Assembly: GCA_964597075.1 (NCBI GenBank)
Contig: CAZQXC010000077.1
Span: forward strand, 1-11,568
Direction of reading: 5' to 3'
Source: UBA2336 sp964597075
GTDB lineage: Bacteria > Bacteroidota > Bacteroidia > Cytophagales > Cyclobacteriaceae
Length of the DNA: 11,568 bases
A program made the position numbers and the translations under genes. Position 1 is the first letter of the stretch. Each line of letters begins with the position of its first letter. Below, piece by piece: positions 1 through 6,875 of the stretch. The notes beneath the pieces were generated by a model that was given only the letters and a program-made list of their open reading frames with translations, was not told the DNA's origin and did no database searches.

Positions 1-406
1 GGATGCTAACGATAGCATCTTTGCGAAGCATATTTTTCTCTTTTATATCAGCGTAGCGTTCCGCGCCACCTACACCTGCGTTTCTCACCGCCTTATCAAT
101 GGGCTCTGCGCCAAGTACAACACGATAAATATTATCGTCACGGTGCTCCATACCATCCAGGGTAGTACTCAGCTTTTCAACTTCTTCATTTAATCTTTCG
201 TAATAATACTCCAGCTCCTTAACCTCGTTTTTAAGAAGGAGTTCTTTGGGTGATTCAAAGTATGTGCTGAACATTAAATAGATACCGGCAGCCATGAACA
301 GCGTAAAAAAGAATAACCCCAGGGCATTCAGAATAATGTCGCTGGTTTTGGTTCTGACACGCTCGTACTTGCAGGTTTCGGTGTCGTAGTAATACTTGAT
401 TTTCAT
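1..406 (-). CDS. M23-family murein peptidase, N-terminal part (cut by window edge)
   Basis: The reading frame starts at ATG 406 and runs off the left edge, giving 135 codons without a stop. The N-terminus MKIKYYYDTETCKYERV, a single membrane segment at about residues 21-43, the phrase STYFESPKE and a coiled-coil-like stretch at about 55-85 are followed by DDNIYRVVLGAEPID. From memory of the family, this is the N-terminal half of the membrane-anchored M23 (LytM/EnvC-like) peptidoglycan peptidases common in Bacteroidota. The zinc-binding catalytic domain would lie beyond the window, so catalytic residues cannot be checked. It would sit in the inner membrane with the bulk in the periplasm. It starts 11 nt after the mog stop and is probably co-transcribed with trhO and mog. 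Confidence 0.8.
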   Translation of the reverse strand, partial: MKIKYYYDTETCKYERVRTKTSDIILNALGLFFFTLFMAAGIYLMFSTYFESPKELLLKNEVKELEYYYERLNEEVEKLSTTLDGMEHRDDNIYRVVLGAEPIDKAVRNAGVGGAERYADIKEKNMLRKDAIVSI

Positions 407-417
407 AAAGGTTGCAA

Positions 418-957
418 TTATAGTGAATGCGGCCTGAATGGTTTTATGACCGCTTCATTGCATTCGATGAACGGCCCTTCCAGCAGATCAATGCAATATG
501 GGATCGCTGGGAAAATAATATTCAGACACTGCCGGATGGCTTTTGGCTTCCCCGGAAGATTCAAAATTAAACATTTTTTACGAATTCCGGCTGTTTGCCT
601 CGAAAGGATGGCTGTAGGCACGTATTTGAGGCTTTCCTGCCTCATTAACTCGCCAAACCCAGGCATCAGCTTATCGCAAACGGCTTCAGTAGCCTCCGGG
701 GTAACATCACGTTTTGCCGGACCGGTTCCGCCACTGGTTATCACCAGGCAGCATCCCTTGTTGTCGGCCATGTCAATCATGGTTTGTTCGATCATATGTT
801 GTTCATCCGGAATTATGGCATAAACTTTTTGCCACTTACTCTTAATATATTCATGGAGTGTGGCTTCAATTTCTTTTCCGGGTAAATCTTCATAGACACC
901 CTGACTGGCACGATCGCTGATGTTAATGATGCCTATTTTTATTTCGGATGTCTCCAT
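418..957 (-). CDS. mog: Molybdopterin adenylyltransferase (MogA family)
   Basis: This 179-residue protein matches the MogA/MoaB fold that adenylates molybdopterin before molybdate insertion in cofactor synthesis, in the cytoplasm. Visible motifs are the N-terminal IGIINISDRASQG (residues 8-20), the nucleotide/pterin loop TSGGTGPAKRDVTPEAT (74-90) with the conserved Asp in RDVTPE, and SRQTAGIR followed by LNLPGKPKAIRQCL (119-145). The last block is typical of MogA rather than of the shorter MoaB. The length is normal for the family. The gene lies 11 nt from both neighbours, between trhO and the M23 peptidase. No other molybdenum-cofactor gene is in the window, so the rest of the pathway must be elsewhere. 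The start is ATG 957 with no clear Shine-Dalgarno sequence. Confidence 0.93.
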   Translation of the reverse strand: METSEIKIGIINISDRASQGVYEDLPGKEIEATLHEYIKSKWQKVYAIIPDEQHMIEQTMIDMADNKGCCLVITSGGTGPAKRDVTPEATEAVCDKLMPGFGELMRQESLKYVPTAILSRQTAGIRKKCLILNLPGKPKAIRQCLNIIFPAIPYCIDLLEGPFIECNEAVIKPFRPHSL

Positions 958-968
958 TCTTTAAATAG

Positions 969-2018
969 TCATTGCGTTTCTTGAGCCTTTACTTTTAATC
1001 CTAGTTTCTCCGATCTGCCTTTTTTAAACACCTGTCTTCCTTTATTAATTCCCTTTCTGATTTCTTTTTGCTTATCAGCAGGAAGTTCAAATACTTCTTT
1101 GCATTCTTCTGAACAACAGCCATTAAATTTTTCCGCACAAGCTTTACATTGAATAAAGAGCAGGTGACAGCCGTCATTTTTACAATTGGTATGATCATCG
1201 CACGGGGAACCGCATTGATGACAAACGCTGATGATTTCATTGGATATGCGTTCGCCCAGACGTTCATCAAACACAAAATTTTTCCCTATAAATTTATTTT
1301 CGAGCGAGTGTTCATTTACCTGTCTTGTGTATTCAATAATTCCGCCATTCAGTTGATATACATTTTTGAATCCACGGTGCTTCATCCAGGCACTGGCCTT
1401 TTCACAGCGAATGCCCCCGGTGCAATACATAATTACATTTTTATCTTTCTTTTCCTCCAGCATTTTCTCCACAACTGGAAGTGCCTCGCGGAAGGTGTCT
1501 ACATCCGGACAAATAGCACTTTTAAAATGCCCCACTTCACTTTCATAGTGGTTGCGCATATCCACAATAATTGTTTCGGGATCTTCTGAGAGGGCATTGA
1601 ATTCAGGTGCATTTAGGTGTATGCCACTATTGGTTACGTCAAACGACTTATCATCTAAACCATCGGCTACAATTTTTTTACGTACCAGTATTTTAAGTTT
1701 AAAGAAAGACTTTCCATTGTCTTCAACGGCCAGGTTCAACCGTATTCCCTGTAGAAAAGGAATGTCATAGAGTTGTGACCTGAATTCATTTAACTTTTGT
1801 GTTGGGACACTGATTTGTCCGTTTATGCCCTCATGCGCAATGTATATCCGTCCCCATACATCAATAGAGGCAAGATCAAGATAAAGCTTATCGCGGAATG
1901 CCTTTGGGTCTTCAGTCTGGTGGTACTTATAAAATGACAGGGTAGTTCTGTCGGGATTGGGAGTAAGGTAAAGCCGCTCCTTGAGGACTTTGCCTTCAAT
2001 TCTATTGAATAATTGCAT
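969..2018 (-). CDS. trhO: tRNA uridine(34) hydroxylase TrhO (YceA), rhodanese family
   Basis: The 349-residue protein has an N-terminal acylphosphatase-like domain (about 20-120, with AHEGINGQIS and VRKKIVADGL), a rhodanese domain (about 145-235) and a Cys-rich C-terminus (about 265-310). The rhodanese loop CTGGIRC begins at Cys199, the expected catalytic cysteine. TrhO uses oxygen to form 5-hydroxyuridine at the wobble position of tRNA, the precursor of 5-methoxy- or 5-carboxymethoxyuridine. The C-terminal part has ten cysteines (266, 269, 273, 279, 284, 291, 294, 301, 302, 306), suggesting metal binding. That tail is a known family feature, but its role is not established from sequence. It is the first gene of a tight trhO-mog-M23 group and has its own promoter candidate just upstream. 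Confidence 0.93.
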   Translation of the reverse strand: MQLFNRIEGKVLKERLYLTPNPDRTTLSFYKYHQTEDPKAFRDKLYLDLASIDVWGRIYIAHEGINGQISVPTQKLNEFRSQLYDIPFLQGIRLNLAVEDNGKSFFKLKILVRKKIVADGLDDKSFDVTNSGIHLNAPEFNALSEDPETIIVDMRNHYESEVGHFKSAICPDVDTFREALPVVEKMLEEKKDKNVIMYCTGGIRCEKASAWMKHRGFKNVYQLNGGIIEYTRQVNEHSLENKFIGKNFVFDERLGERISNEIISVCHQCGSPCDDHTNCKNDGCHLLFIQCKACAEKFNGCCSEECKEVFELPADKQKEIRKGINKGRQVFKKGRSEKLGLKVKAQETQ

Positions 2019-2056
2019 GGTTATTAGAGTCTTTAGCAGGAAAACCTAATAAGTCG

Positions 2057-2088
2057 CAAATATAATGGAATCTGAGGAGGGGATAAAA
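2057..2088 (-). promoter_or_regulatory. Bacteroidota-type promoter upstream of trhO
   Basis: Read on the minus strand, TATATTTG (2064 down to 2057) fits the -7 element TAnnTTTG. A T-rich TTTT lies 20 nt upstream (2088-2085), where the weak -33 element would be expected. The 5' untranslated leader to ATG 2018 would be about 30 nt. The 104-nt gap before trhO is the longest in this part of the cluster, which fits an independent transcript. The -33 match is poor. Confidence 0.5.
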
Positions 2089-2122
2089 TATGGTTAGCGC
2101 ATGGAGAGCGGAAATATTATAA

Positions 2123-2743
2123 TCAATTCTGCCTGGGTTTTAGTTCGCCTCGTAACAGTTGATTATACTCTTCGCAGGTTAGAATGCCATGCTTGTCGCA
2201 ATACTGACAGGTTCTATACTCATTTCCAAAAGTACCTTTCTTGATAAGAACGGTTGTGCCTTTACACACTGGGCACATTACTTTGCCGGTAGGACCACAA
2301 TCGATATCAAAACTTTGTGAGAGTACCTGTTTTACTTTTGATGCTTCCTTCGATCGCTCTACCAATACTTCTGCTTCTGCTTTCTTTAATAATTCAAGTG
2401 CTTCATTAGAGTGCTGGCCTGTTGTCCCTTTCAACTGAATGTACTTGTTCAGCCAATCAGCGCTTTGCTTGAATTTATTAAGGTAGAATGAATTTTTTCC
2501 AAAATAGAATGTTAAGTCGGAAGGAACACCTTTTATGTTGTTCAGGACAAGAACAAATTTTTCATCGGCTTCTGCATAAAGCCCATTATTCATTTCCTGT
2601 ATTCCCTGATCCATAGTTCGGAGCAGGGCAGCTCTTTTGGATTGCTCCTGCTCGGCCTTCAATTGCTGAGCTGCAGTATTCTCAGTTTGTGCAAGTGATG
2701 AAAATGAAATAAAAAAAAGTAGTAAAAAAAAAATTGGTTTCAT
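2123..2743 (-). CDS. Exported protein with helical (TPR-like) region and DnaJ-like cysteine motif
   Basis: I chose ATG 2743 (206 aa, MKPIFFLLLFFISFSSLAQ). The frame can be extended to a TTG at 2758, but that would overlap the upstream gene and put five polar residues before the signal peptide. A signal peptide is clear, with likely cleavage after LAQ. A charged helical stretch follows (residues 25-45). A region of about 45-125 could form two or three TPR-like hairpins (EMNNGLYAEADEKF, LNKFKQSADWLNKYI). The C-terminus holds CPVC at 157-160, CQYC at 179-182 and further cysteines at 149 and 190, resembling the zinc-binding CxxC pairs of DnaJ. It follows the ACMSD gene by 7 nt, so they are probably co-transcribed. 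The function is not known to me. It could be a periplasmic scaffold or redox-sensitive protein. Confidence 0.72.
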   Translation of the reverse strand: MKPIFFLLLFFISFSSLAQTENTAAQQLKAEQEQSKRAALLRTMDQGIQEMNNGLYAEADEKFVLVLNNIKGVPSDLTFYFGKNSFYLNKFKQSADWLNKYIQLKGTTGQHSNEALELLKKAEAEVLVERSKEASKVKQVLSQSFDIDCGPTGKVMCPVCKGTTVLIKKGTFGNEYRTCQYCDKHGILTCEEYNQLLRGELKPRQN

Positions 2744-2750
2744 GCCTGAC

Positions 2751-3758
2751 TCATTCAAATCGTTCTTTGTTTACCCCCAACCATGTTAATGGTGCTTTGT
2801 AGAAAATATCCTCCTTTACAGATGTATCAAGATTCATGTCTTCAATAAACCTGCCAATTTCCAAATCGCCAAGCGGAAAAGGATAGTCGGAACCTAATAC
2901 CACTTTATCGGAACCCATCATCTTTAAAACATACTCCAGCATTACCGGATCATGGGTTATACTGTCAACCCAAAATTTACCCAGGTAGTTACGCGGGTTT
3001 ACCGGGTTGTCTATGGCCACCAGGTCGGGGCGACAATTGAATCCATGCTCAATCCGACCTAATGTTGCCAGAAATGATCCGCCAGCATGGGAGAACATAA
3101 CCCTTAGTTTGGGAAGCTTATCGAAAATTCCACTAAAAATCATGGAACAAATGGCACGTGTGGTTTCTGCCGGCATGCCCACCAACCAGGGAAGCCAGTA
3201 GCGTTGCATGTTTTTCATACCCATCATGTTCCATGGATGCACCATAATAGCCATATTCAGTTTTTCACACGCTTCAAAAATGGGGTAAAATCGATCTTCA
3301 TTCAGGTTAAGATCATTGATGTTTGAACCGATTTGAATTCCCTGAAGACCGATATTCTTGCAACGTTCCAGTTCGTGTATTGCCAGCTCCGTGTCCTGCA
3401 TGGGTAAGGTAGCAAGACCCAGATAATGTTTAGGATGTTTTTCAATGAGATCCGCCAGGTGATCGTTCAGGAATTGGGAAAGGTCAAGGCAATCTAACGG
3501 CTTGGCCCAATACGAAAACATAACCGGTATAGTACAAACCACCTGTACTTGTGTATTGAACTTGGCGTATTCGTCAATTCTTAATTTCGGGTTCCAGGCA
3601 TTCTCATTAATTTCGCGGAAGAATTGGTTGCCACGCATCATTTTAGCAAACCCTTTTTTATGATGCTGCAGGTAGATGAAATCGCCATACCCGAATTTCT
3701 CGCTCCAGTTGGGGAGTTTCTTAGGAATAATGTGGGTATGGGTATCGATTTTGAACAT
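2751..3758 (-). CDS. 2-amino-3-carboxymuconate-6-semialdehyde decarboxylase (ACMSD) homologue, amidohydrolase family
   Basis: With ATG 3758 as start the protein has 335 residues, matching the length of animal ACMSD. A TTG at 3773 would add five residues without benefit. It resembles ACMSD closely across its length: FGYG..LQHH near the N-terminus, PVMFSYWAKP (about 78-87), TLPMQ, GLQGIQIG, YWLPWLVGMPAETT (about 187-200), a FSHAGG motif and LGSDYPFPLG. The metal ligands of the family are present as HxH (His7, His9), His174 and Asp291. The enzyme decarboxylates the ring-opened product of 3-hydroxyanthranilate in the kynurenine pathway of tryptophan breakdown, diverting it from quinolinate and NAD synthesis. 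No other kynurenine gene is nearby. The gene lies 65 nt downstream of the dehydrogenase small subunit. A related decarboxylase with another substrate cannot be excluded. Confidence 0.88.
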   Translation of the reverse strand: MFKIDTHTHIIPKKLPNWSEKFGYGDFIYLQHHKKGFAKMMRGNQFFREINENAWNPKLRIDEYAKFNTQVQVVCTIPVMFSYWAKPLDCLDLSQFLNDHLADLIEKHPKHYLGLATLPMQDTELAIHELERCKNIGLQGIQIGSNINDLNLNEDRFYPIFEACEKLNMAIMVHPWNMMGMKNMQRYWLPWLVGMPAETTRAICSMIFSGIFDKLPKLRVMFSHAGGSFLATLGRIEHGFNCRPDLVAIDNPVNPRNYLGKFWVDSITHDPVMLEYVLKMMGSDKVVLGSDYPFPLGDLEIGRFIEDMNLDTSVKEDIFYKAPLTWLGVNKERFE

Positions 3759-3823
3759 GGATTGTATTTGCAATCCTGCAATATCGGGGTTTTTTAAGTG
3801 CGTATGAAGTTCAGAAATGAAGA

Positions 3824-4483
3824 TTATTCTTCATTCCACTGAACGCTCTCTCGTAAGGTGCGCTCATCATATTGAAGTCCGTATTGATCCAGAACCTCCT
3901 GTGGCACCCCATCCCACTGGTTCGGTGAATTACCCGCATAGCCAAGGTCTTTCAATCCCATCTCGCTGGTGAAAAAACCAGTGGCGGTTAAATCGCGAAG
4001 CAGGTTGAAAAAGGTTACGCCTTGTTTCATTTCTGGTTTTGATTTTTCGGGATATGCGATTTCATCCACAAGGGTAAGTTGTTGTTCCGATGCGCAATTG
4101 ACAAACGTTTTGTTATGCTGTTTCAGGCATTGAACATCAAGCCACTTGAGCCCACCACGAAGCGGTAATTGATGGCGAGGCATATCTTTCACGATGAACT
4201 CAATGAAGTCGTGCACACCGGCATTGGTAGCTCTGCCGCTGGTTTCATCTTTTGGTATAATAATGTCAATTAATACTTTGATGGTGTTCATCTCATGCTC
4301 ATCAAAGAATTTTTCAGCCATCAGTTTTTCATCGCGAACTTGTTCGAACGGATGGCGATCAATACCAGGAATTTTTGAAACCTCTTTGATTTCATTGGTT
4401 TTTGGAGGGTCGCACGATTGGAGCAACACACCCGATGAAATGGCTGTGAGTGCGAGTGCTTTTAGCGATTCTCTTCTTTTCAT
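3824..4483 (-). CDS. Gluconate 2-dehydrogenase subunit 3 family lipoprotein
   Basis: This 219-residue protein begins MKRRESLKALALTAISSGVLLQSC. The start combines an Arg-Arg pair followed by a hydrophobic stretch, as in twin-arginine signals, with a lipobox-like LQSC ending at Cys24. From about residue 60 it matches the small-subunit family of membrane-bound gluconate and related sugar dehydrogenases (TIKVLIDIIIPKDE, ATNAGVHDFIEFIVKD, later TFFNLLRDLTATGFFTSEMG). In known complexes this subunit carries the export signal and helps fold and translocate the FAD subunit, which has none. Here the large GMC protein lies directly upstream and lacks a signal peptide, so the pair fits that model. The usual cytochrome c subunit is not in the window, so the electron acceptor is unknown. 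Confidence 0.85.
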   Translation of the reverse strand: MKRRESLKALALTAISSGVLLQSCDPPKTNEIKEVSKIPGIDRHPFEQVRDEKLMAEKFFDEHEMNTIKVLIDIIIPKDETSGRATNAGVHDFIEFIVKDMPRHQLPLRGGLKWLDVQCLKQHNKTFVNCASEQQLTLVDEIAYPEKSKPEMKQGVTFFNLLRDLTATGFFTSEMGLKDLGYAGNSPNQWDGVPQEVLDQYGLQYDERTLRESVQWNEE

Positions 4484-4490
4484 AAAACTT

Positions 4491-4521
4491 CACCCCCGGC
4501 CCCGCTCCTTAGGGAGAGGAG
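4491..4521. repeat. GC-rich REP-like imperfect palindrome between GMC and subunit-3 genes
   Basis: This C-rich stretch begins ACCCCCGGCCCC and folds into CCCGCTCC / GGAGAGGA arms (4501-4508 and 4513-4520) around TTAG, with two mismatches. Its composition stands out sharply from the surrounding coding DNA, and similar C-rich palindromes recur between genes in Bacteroidota (from memory). It is not a typical terminator: no T run follows on the minus strand. It ends about 8 nt before the start codon of the downstream gene and places a G-rich GGGGGTGAAG stretch where a ribosome binding site would be. Confidence 0.5.
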
Positions 4522-4536
4522 AGTAGGAGGAATTTG

Positions 4537-6276
4537 TTATAGATTTTGAGTTTTAAACTGTTCAATAATATAATCTGATGCCCGCCACGATAAAGCAAGT
4601 ATCGTCCAGGTAGGATTTTTATCTGCTTGTGATACAAACGGACCGCCATCTACTACAAATAGATTTTTGCAGTCGTGGGCCTGATTGAATTTATTCACAG
4701 CAGATTTTTTAGGATCGTTACCCATGCGTGTTGTACCTACCTCGTGGATGATTCTTCCGGGGGCTTCCAACCCGTAATTGGTTTCCGGGCCGGCTATCCC
4801 CCAAGTAATTACAGCACCCATATTATGCATCATCTCCTGAAAAGTTTCCTGCATGTGCTTGGCTTGTTTTACTTCGTGATCGCTCCACTTATAATGGAAA
4901 CGTAATACAGGAATACCAAACTTATCGACCACACCATTCGGGTCAATTTCACAGTAATTGCTTGCCAATGCAATGGCCTCACCTCGGCCAGCCATTCCTA
5001 CATTTGCTCCCCAGTAATGACGGTAATCATCTTTCAGTGAAGCGCCATAACCACCACCGGTTTTCTGATTTCCATGTCGATCCGGGAAACGGCCGTTCAA
5101 TCCCTGAATGCCAAAGCCAAATCCATAACCGGGCATACCCATGCCTCCCCAGTATTCAATATGATATCCTCGAGGGAAATTAAGATTTTTGTTATCCAAC
5201 CACCATGGGGTGTACACATGCATGCCCCCAACGCCATCCTCATTGTAGCGCTTACGACCGAAAAGTTTTGGAAGTACACCGCCAATCGCAGCGCCTGTTG
5301 AGTCATGCAAATACTTTCCAACTACATTGCTGGAATTCGCTAATCCGTTGGGATGTGCTTTTGATTTTGAATTCAGTAACAACCGGGCCGACTCGCACGC
5401 ACTGGCTGCCAGTACAACAACGTTGGTGTTTATCTGGTATTCCTGCAAATCATCTTTTGCTACGTAAGATACTCCAGTTGCATTTCCGTTTTCATCGGTC
5501 AATACTTCACGAACCATGGCGTTCACGATAACATCCAGGTTATTGGTTTTGGTGGCTGGTTGAATCAGGCACGATGACGAAGAGAAATCTCCGTACACCG
5601 TACAGCCTCTGTTACACTGTGCGCAATAAAAACAAACGCCACGGTCATCGTTGATCTTCTTAGTAAGTATGGATAAGCGTGAGGCAATAACCGGAATACG
5701 CTGTTTGGTTGCCGCCTCCTTGATCATGAGTTCGTGCAACCGGGGCTTTGGCGGAGGCAGAAATTTTCCATCGGGTTCGTTGGGTATTCCTTCCTTGCTT
5801 CCAAAAACACCAATCAGTTCATCTACTTTATCGTAATAAGGGGCAACTTCATCATAACCAATGGGCCAATCTTCACCTAAGCCATCATGACTTTTTCCTT
5901 TAAAGTCTTTCGGGCCAAAGCGTAGCGAAATCCTTCCCCAATGGTTGGTTCTTCCACCCAGCATGCGTGAGCGAAACCAATCGAATTGGGTTCCAGGCAC
6001 GCGTGTATAGGGTTCTCCTTCCATTTCCCAGCCGCCATAAGCCGCATCAAAATCCCCAAAAGGGCGAAACGTTGTGCCAGCGCCTCTTCTCAATGACTCC
6101 CATGGCCATTTTAATTGTGTTACATTTTTTGCTGGATCATACCAAGGGCCGGCTTCCAGCACTACTACTTTTAAACCGGCTTGTGTAAGAACGTAGGCAG
6201 CCATGCCGCCACCGGCACCTGAGCCCACAATACATACATCATATTGTTTGCTGCTCACTTTGATTTGAAAAGGCAT
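4537..6276 (-). CDS. GMC-family FAD-dependent oxidoreductase (sugar/alcohol dehydrogenase large subunit)
   Basis: This 579-residue flavoprotein has the Rossmann FAD loop VGSGAGGGMAA (17-27) ending in the acidic VVLEAG (38-43). It also has a GGRTNHWGR signature (108-116) and a C-terminal GMC domain with HEVGTTRMG (His511) and DGGPFVSQADKNPTWTI (Asn554), the expected His/Asn catalytic pair. Between the domains lies a cysteine cluster C215-x2-C-x2-C-x3-C225, of a spacing seen in iron-sulfur-binding relatives of this family. No signal peptide is visible at the start (MPFQIKVSSKQYDVCIVG). It sits 53 nt upstream of a subunit-3 gene carrying an export signal, so both are likely exported together as a periplasmic dehydrogenase. 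The substrate (gluconate, glucose, another sugar or alcohol) cannot be told from sequence. Confidence 0.9.
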   Translation of the reverse strand: MPFQIKVSSKQYDVCIVGSGAGGGMAAYVLTQAGLKVVVLEAGPWYDPAKNVTQLKWPWESLRRGAGTTFRPFGDFDAAYGGWEMEGEPYTRVPGTQFDWFRSRMLGGRTNHWGRISLRFGPKDFKGKSHDGLGEDWPIGYDEVAPYYDKVDELIGVFGSKEGIPNEPDGKFLPPPKPRLHELMIKEAATKQRIPVIASRLSILTKKINDDRGVCFYCAQCNRGCTVYGDFSSSSCLIQPATKTNNLDVIVNAMVREVLTDENGNATGVSYVAKDDLQEYQINTNVVVLAASACESARLLLNSKSKAHPNGLANSSNVVGKYLHDSTGAAIGGVLPKLFGRKRYNEDGVGGMHVYTPWWLDNKNLNFPRGYHIEYWGGMGMPGYGFGFGIQGLNGRFPDRHGNQKTGGGYGASLKDDYRHYWGANVGMAGRGEAIALASNYCEIDPNGVVDKFGIPVLRFHYKWSDHEVKQAKHMQETFQEMMHNMGAVITWGIAGPETNYGLEAPGRIIHEVGTTRMGNDPKKSAVNKFNQAHDCKNLFVVDGGPFVSQADKNPTWTILALSWRASDYIIEQFKTQNL

Positions 6277-6326
6277 GTGGAAAATATTTCCTAATGTTAA
6301 TCTTTTCCACCATTAGAGACAAAGGA

Positions 6327-6587
6327 TTAAATTGCTTTTCTGCGATTTACTCTACTGTCTGTACGGGTTTGCTTACGGTCAATACGATTGCCTCTACTTT
6401 CCACGCGATCATCAACCCGTCCGATACCATTCGGATTTCGCTTATCGATTCTGCCTTGACGATACGAGTTTACATTTTCGCGCTTTTGAAGATTTTTCTG
6501 ACGGATGTTCTGATCAGACTGCGCATTAACCGAGGTGACGGTAACTATAAAAAGTACAAAGGCACTTATCAAAATTTTCGTTTTCAT
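6327..6587 (-). CDS. Small arginine-rich exported protein, unknown function
   Basis: This 86-residue protein starts at ATG 6587 with a clear signal peptide (MKTKILISAFVLFIVTVTSVNAQ, likely cleaved after Ala-Gln at residue 23). The mature part of about 63 residues contains 14 arginines plus several lysines, is rich in Asp and Asn, and lacks Cys, Trp and long hydrophobic stretches. Loose repeats of the type DRxxxRxNR can be seen in the second half. It is probably disordered or wraps an acidic partner. It follows yidD by 49 nt and precedes the GMC gene by 50 nt. The plus-strand frame over the same DNA has no comparable signal. I do not recognise a family, though short Arg-rich periplasmic proteins are common in Bacteroidota. 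Confidence 0.68.
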   Translation of the reverse strand: MKTKILISAFVLFIVTVTSVNAQSDQNIRQKNLQKRENVNSYRQGRIDKRNPNGIGRVDDRVESRGNRIDRKQTRTDSRVNRRKAI

Positions 6588-6636
6588 ATTAAATTTTGGT
6601 TTTAATGCAGCTTGGATCGGTTATCCGGAAGCAGGT

Positions 6637-6870
6637 TTAATCAGTCTGCTGATTTTTTTTCGGAACCGGGTCATACCCACTCGTTCCCCACGGATGACAC
6701 CGTGCTATGCGCTTCATGCCCAACCAGGTACCCTTCAGCGCGCCCCATTCCTGTATTGCCTCTATGGTATACTGTGAGCATGTGGGTGTATGCCGACAAT
6801 GTGGACCCAGAAACGGTGATATGCTGAGTTGGTAGAAGCGGATGGGGAGGATGAGGATTTTCTTAAGCAT
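6637..6870 (-). CDS. yidD: Membrane protein insertion efficiency factor YidD
   Basis: The 77-residue protein has the full YidD pattern: an amphipathic N-terminal helix (LKKILILPIRFYQLSISP), then CRHTPTCSQYTIEAI with conserved Cys25 and Cys31, then WLGMKRIARCHPWGTSGYDPVP with Cys58. YidD is a small membrane-associated protein that assists YidC in inserting membrane proteins. In many bacteria the gene lies in the rpmH-rnpA-yidD-yidC cluster. Here it lies downstream of cysS instead, separated by an inverted-repeat element, with start ATG 6870 five nucleotides from the repeat. Confidence 0.95.
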   Translation of the reverse strand: MLKKILILPIRFYQLSISPFLGPHCRHTPTCSQYTIEAIQEWGALKGTWLGMKRIARCHPWGTSGYDPVPKKNQQTD

Positions 6871-6875
6871 ATCTA

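Noticed and set aside
446..823. Plus-strand open frame of 125 codons
   Set aside because: It lies wholly inside mog on the opposite strand; its product has no recognisable family, whereas mog has all expected motifs.
2744..2758. TTG-initiated extension of the exported Cys-motif protein
   Set aside because: It would overlap the ACMSD stop and add polar residues before the signal peptide; ATG 2743 is a better start.
6294..6605. Plus-strand 103-codon frame over the small arginine-rich gene
   Set aside because: Low-complexity hydrophobic translation opposite a frame with a well-formed signal peptide; the minus-strand reading is better.
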